A DNA stretch of 64,000 nucleotides, from positions 3,596,001-3,660,000 of the forward strand of contig JAUDYN010000004.1 of assembly GCA_030407005.1 (NCBI GenBank). The letters run 5' to 3'. The number at the start of each line of letters is the position of its first letter. Positions within the stretch are counted from its first letter, which is position 1. The position numbers were made by a program, and so were the translations under genes. The notes under the pieces were generated by a model, which saw only the letters and a program-made list of their open reading frames with translations, did no database searches and was not told the DNA's origin. Origin of the DNA: Desarmillaria ectypa. Taxonomy: Eukaryota > Basidiomycota > Agaricomycetes > Agaricales > Physalacriaceae. This document shows, piece after piece, positions 59,809-64,000 of this stretch.

Positions 59809-62800
59809 TCACATATTACCAGCTCCTGACGAACCGGGACGAGAAGGGTACGATCTTCGCGTTGGCGCAGATGGTTCCCCAGCCGCAGACGGGGAGAGGT
59901 TTGCTGGTTCAGATCCCGTGGACAACTTTTGTGATCTCACAGGTGACTGTTGTGGTTTCCGGATGACCACGAATGACCTCTGAGGAGCTGAAGTTGATGC
60001 GGCTGGAAGATCTGGCGGCGTTTCCTCATCCTGAGGTTTTGCTGTAGAACTGGTACCTTCACTGCTATGCGGCCGATGCCGCCGCAAGTGATACCACGGT
60101 TTCTTCTTTGGTACATCAGTATCTGACCCGTCGTCGTCGTCGGTTGGGTTTGGATTTGAGTGCCTGAGATTGAACGCTGTAGGCGGTGGTGTGGGATCTC
60201 TGACTGGTCGTATTGCAGGTCCTGTGGGGTACGACGGGCCGGCTTGGTTGGCTCCCCCGGCATGCTCGATGATTGCCGTTTGTGATTTTGTTCGGACGTG
60301 GAATGGAGGCATAGCTCCAGGCGGTAGAGACCCTGTGCGTGCGTGATACTCTTGTTGTTGCCGTATAGCCATGTTCGCAGATAGAGAAGGTGTGTCGTCT
60401 TCACCTTCTAGCCGTTTCAATGATCCGGAACTTGCATTGGGTTGCGACACCTGTTGAGCGATAGACGGGAATGTCTGCGTTGAACCTGCATTGATTGTAG
60501 AGCCCGCAGCGATTGCATAAGGAGAATCGATATGAGCACGCCCACCGCCTACGCGCGAGAACCCTGAAGAGGTGGGAGGAGGAGGTTTCGTTGGAGTGTC
60601 AGTAACGGGAATGTAGCCGGAAGCTTTTGTCTGGAACGGCTGCCATGCCCCCATGATGTAGCCATTTTCGTCGTCACTCTCTTCTCGATAGGGTCTAAGC
60701 GCGTGTTCTGGTTTCAATACCGAGGGTGGAGGGCCTGAATTGACAGAGCCCTTTCCGCCGACCGGAGTCCCCAAAGAGCCAGGGGGCAGATAGGATGATA
60801 TGTCCGAATCGCGCTTGTGGATATGCTTAGAGTCAACATTATCGTATCTTGGTCGTACCTTCCCACTTTGCGGCTTCTTGTCGTTCGAGCGGCGAGGTCT
60901 TCGTCGCTTCCTTGATCCACAGCACCCTGCTAACCCGCACGCCCCAAGAAGGCCGCTATCCACAACGTGACTGCTTCGCTCAAAGCCCACCCTACCAAAA
61001 ATTCGAACCAGAGCTTCCACGAGCTTGACAACAAGCATAAGGAATAGCGCCAAATACACAAGGGCCAGTATGACCAAGACGCCATAGGCTACCCAACCGC
61101 CGGCACCGGCACCAATTGAAAGCTATTAAAAATACAATTAATATACAAAGTCAATGAAATGACCGGCGCACTAAACTCACAGCAGGAGTTAAAATAAGCA
61201 ACAAAACAGCAATTACAATCCTTCCAACGCAGAACAAGAAGCTGATCAGCCCCATGCTGGCGCCATTTCCCCAGGGTAACCAAATACTCGTCACCAATGC
61301 CGATACAACTTCCACGACGAGGATGACAATGGCTTGTGCAGTGCCACTATTTTGGCCCGCACCGATAGTTAGGCCAAACGCAACATTTGTCGCAAAAAAT
61401 AGACCAGCAAACATTTGGGAACCGTGTCGGTAGTGGTTGTACAATGGACCAAGGGATAGTAAGGTCCTGGTTTCATCGTAAAGTTTGCTCGTTGTTGTCA
61501 TCCGTACCCGGATCACTAATATTGTAGGTAGCAAAACAGAAAGGACGGCAAATGAAAATCCTGCCAGAACAATAGAAGCCATAGAGGCCCTTGATCGAGG
61601 CAACGTCATCTGATAGACAGAGAATATCGTAACGGGAAGGTGGAACAGGATGAGTATCCGGACGAGATTGCCATGGAGAACGCTACCGTGAAAAGAACTC
61701 AAGCTCGTTCGAATCCTCCACCAAGGTTTACGAGAGGATAATCCAGTGGCGCCGGTAGACCCAAGAGTGTATCGAGATGGCGGTCTGATTATCCCTAACG
61801 TATCCTTGCCGTTCAGTGACCGGTTCTCCTCTGCAGTGGCATTGGCAACAGCACTACTGTCCAGCATGTCTTTACTGCCAAATGCTGGACTCCGGGTACC
61901 GCCGAGATGTTTCATCCCGGAGTGAGATGATCCTATGGCCCCGCCTAAGAATCCGGCGAGATAGTCAATAAACCACAGGAGAGCTGAAAGCACGATGGTA
62001 GCCGCGGCAATGCCGAGGCAAAGAATGAGACAGATCCCAAAAAGATCTTGGGGACGTACGCCAACTGAGTAGGCGAACGCCTCCATGCCAATACTAGCAT
62101 TTGCTGGGAGTGTGAAGAGTACGTTCGGGATGGAGGAATCGATGTATAGGTCATTGGAAGAATTCGACATCTGAGTCTGGAAGAAGGAAGGAGGATCATA
62201 TGGTGCCGTCGACAAAGGGTCCCAATGGTGATCAGGACCGGAAGTGAGTGTTATGTCTAACGTTTCGTTAAGGGACGTACGCCGCAGATGATAAAAATAG
62301 ACTGACTGTATGATAGGGTAGCCCAAGCCGTCTGAGTCAAAAGAGGATCTAAAAGACGATAAGGAGGTAACGATAAGTAAACGAAAATGATACAAAGAAA
62401 ACCCGAGATATTGCCATAATGTCATATATGGATTCTTCTCTCGCAGTAGTTTTGCCTTGGCAATGCTGAAAGCTATCACGAGATAAGGTGTTTTCACCAT
62501 ACATGCGGGCACCAGGAAGAGGGGTAACCGATATCACAAAGAACAAAAACTTACATACGAAAGCCGGCCATTGCACGGCGACCATGGCCAGGACGGAGCA
62601 CCATTGCGTATGGAAAATGATATCCCGCATGGAGGGAGTACCTGGAATGTATGAGTCAAACCGAATGGTGGAGGGTAACCGGAACGCACTGAATCTCAAC
62701 AGGGCAGGCGATGTCGCGAAGCGCTCTCCACTCATCGCACTAGCCAATATAAAACCGGCGCTTTGAACTCGTTCCCATAAACCCTTTCCCGGCCTACTGA

Positions 62801-63510
62801 TACCGCGGTTCCAAGCAGTAACAATCCTTGCTATCCCAACGACAATCCAATAGGCAATAGCCAAAGCAACAGTCCCCCAGAATATGGTCACGGCCGCGCC
62901 ATAAGGCTCGTTGTCAGTAGGTTCCAAGGGGGTAGTCTCGACTTCAATGCATAACATTTCGTTACTGAAAGTGTCCACGGCCCTTAACCGAGTAGTGAGA
63001 GTAGTGAGAGCGCGATTTGATCCCCATGGTATCTGAGCTGACAAGGCGAATGGACCTGCGGGGATAGGGCAATAGTAGTCGTCGTTGGTATCATTCGAGG
63101 CGGAGAGTTCAGAATATGGAGAGTGAATGTTCGTGCACAAGTACGAGCTACTTGACCATGCACTCAATGTAAGAATGGATGTCGATGTAAAGAGGGTGGC
63201 TGCAACGGCCCAACGTAAAAGCACGTTTTTGTGAATGAAAGAAAATGTGCGTACCAAGGTTCAAACTCGAGTCAGAGCGACCTATTATCTCCACCGGAGT
63301 CTCACCAATGACGACAAGATCGAGGTAGTTGTGCAGGCTGGCATTATGAAGAACCTGTGCATAAACGTTAGAGACGGTAAGTTTTTCGGAAACGTTGGCA
63401 TTAGGGTCGAAACAGTCATTAAAAGTGAGATCTGCAGGTGTACAGAGGACATTAGGGAGAATGAGGAAAAGGGCAAAGAGGACAGAAAGAGCTGAGCTCA
63501 TCGTGTCCAA
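59809..63510 (-). CDS. TRP-like ion channel / FLC-family membrane protein
   Basis: 1110-aa protein from five exons (63510-63255, 63199-62555, 62348-62307, 62256-61181, 61122-59809). It has a signal peptide (ALSVLFALFLILPNVLC, about 7-23) and then an ML-like luminal domain starting LTFNDCFDPNANVSEKLTVS. A TRP-type membrane region follows with about nine helices, e.g. AVTIFWGTVALAIAYWIVVG, LFGICLILCLGIAAATIVLS, MASIVLAGFSFAVLSVLLP, FAGLFFATNVAFGLTIGAG and GVLVILALVYLALFLMLVVK. The cytosolic tail of about 390 residues is Pro/Ser-rich and disordered. This is the fungal TRP/FLC (flavin carrier, Pkd2) architecture, linked to calcium and cell-wall stress. The intron 62349-62554 is 206 nt, four times the local norm; its splice is required to give WPAFVYPLLTQTAWATLSYN. 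It could hide an alternative exon. Confidence 0.88.
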
Positions 63511-64000
63511 CGATGGCCGTGGTGTGACGGGATAAAGTCTCCGATTTCCAGATACGGACAGGCAGCAACGGCACGGAGAAACAACAAAGACAAACTGTGA
63601 TGTAACATCTTGATCGCGGCGCCGGGTCTGGGCAGGCGGTGCCGACTGCCAGTCAACGGCGGAGGTAAGAAGGAGCAGGACGGCTATAAGGAATAATTAA
63701 TGCCTGACTATATGTATTCGATCACATATTGCACTTATCATCAAATAGCGTCATGTACAACTTGCAAACTACAACTAAAAATCTGAACTTATTATTCACC
63801 TGAGTCGATCCATCCTATAATAAAATGATAGAAACCGTTTAGAAAGAGGATGATGACTTCCAATCGTAGGCACGCCGCCACCAGCATCATCTTGACGGTT
63901 AACCGTCGGATCCGGAGCTTTGGAAACTGATTTCGATTTAAGTACAGTCAACTCCTTAACCCATAGCGATCGGTGGAGCCTCCGAGCTATGGGTTATCGG
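63511..64000. other. Right-edge intergenic DNA
   Basis: Promoter side of the TRP/FLC gene and beyond. No coding region. The last 110 bases contain a cluster of palindromes listed separately. Confidence 0.5.
63894..63996. repeat. Cluster of perfect palindromes
   Basis: gacggttaaccgtc (63894-63907) is a perfect 14-bp palindrome, overlapped by cggatccg. At 63957-63967 and 63986-63996, taacccatagc and gctatgggtta form an 11-bp perfect inverted repeat with an 18-nt spacer that itself contains a partial ggag/ctcc pair. The feature may continue beyond the window. Confidence 0.8.

Overview
The window reads as a piece of nuclear chromosome from a basidiomycete fungus, most likely a mushroom-forming Agaricomycete. 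The evidence is genes broken by many short introns (mostly about 45-60 nt, GT-AG with a few GC-AG), a compact layout with divergent promoters of 200-470 bp, fungus-restricted families (Coa3, Mgm101, SIN-type Cdc14, Glc8, Zn2Cys6 regulator, TRP/FLC channel) and decayed DNA transposons. I cannot name the genus. Exon joins were worked out by hand from splice signals, reading-frame arithmetic and family motifs; no alignment or search was run.

Layout. 1-5.2 kb is accessory DNA: a decayed repeat-type ORF, a truncated pogo-like transposon and a nearly intact but broken cyclopropane-fatty-acid synthase (CFA) gene. 6.2-14.3 kb holds housekeeping genes (Nop13-like RNA-binding protein, cystathionine gamma-synthase, cytosolic asparaginyl-tRNA synthetase) and a freshly broken Old Yellow Enzyme. 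14.9-17 kb is a second accessory patch with another copy of the transposon's 5' end and a second, more decayed CFA relic on the opposite strand. 18.1-22.4 kb holds an intron-bearing tRNA-Cys, COA3, CDC14, MGM101 and a Hot13-like CHY zinc-finger gene. 23-25.4 kb is a Ser/Thr-rich single-pass membrane protein, followed at 26.2-27.6 kb by a Ste20/GCK-type kinase pseudogene. 29.4-37.2 kb carries a Tpa1/Ofd1-type prolyl hydroxylase, a four-helix membrane protein and a Zn2Cys6 regulator. 37.2-41.1 kb is almost gene-free and holds an AT-rich MITE-like element. 41.1-50.9 kb carries a GDSL/SGNH-type esterase, protein phosphatase inhibitor 2 (GLC8), SEC18/NSF, a STIMATE-family membrane protein, a broken unknown gene and xylitol dehydrogenase. 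51.8-63.5 kb holds two large polytopic membrane proteins (one a TRP/FLC-type channel) flanking a CNH-like protein.

How the genes fit together. There is no secondary-metabolite cluster or operon. Three genes serve mitochondria (COA3 for cytochrome oxidase assembly, MGM101 for mtDNA maintenance, the Hot13-like protein for the intermembrane space), and CDC14 lies between COA3 and MGM101. SEC18 and the STIMATE-family gene share a 241-bp divergent promoter, and GLC8 lies directly downstream of SEC18. The most distinctive feature is the contrast between intact housekeeping genes and at least five decaying genes (two CFA, OYE, kinase, and the unknown gene at 48.6 kb), two of them beside transposon debris. 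I found no CRISPR array, prokaryotic island or convincing new multi-gene system.
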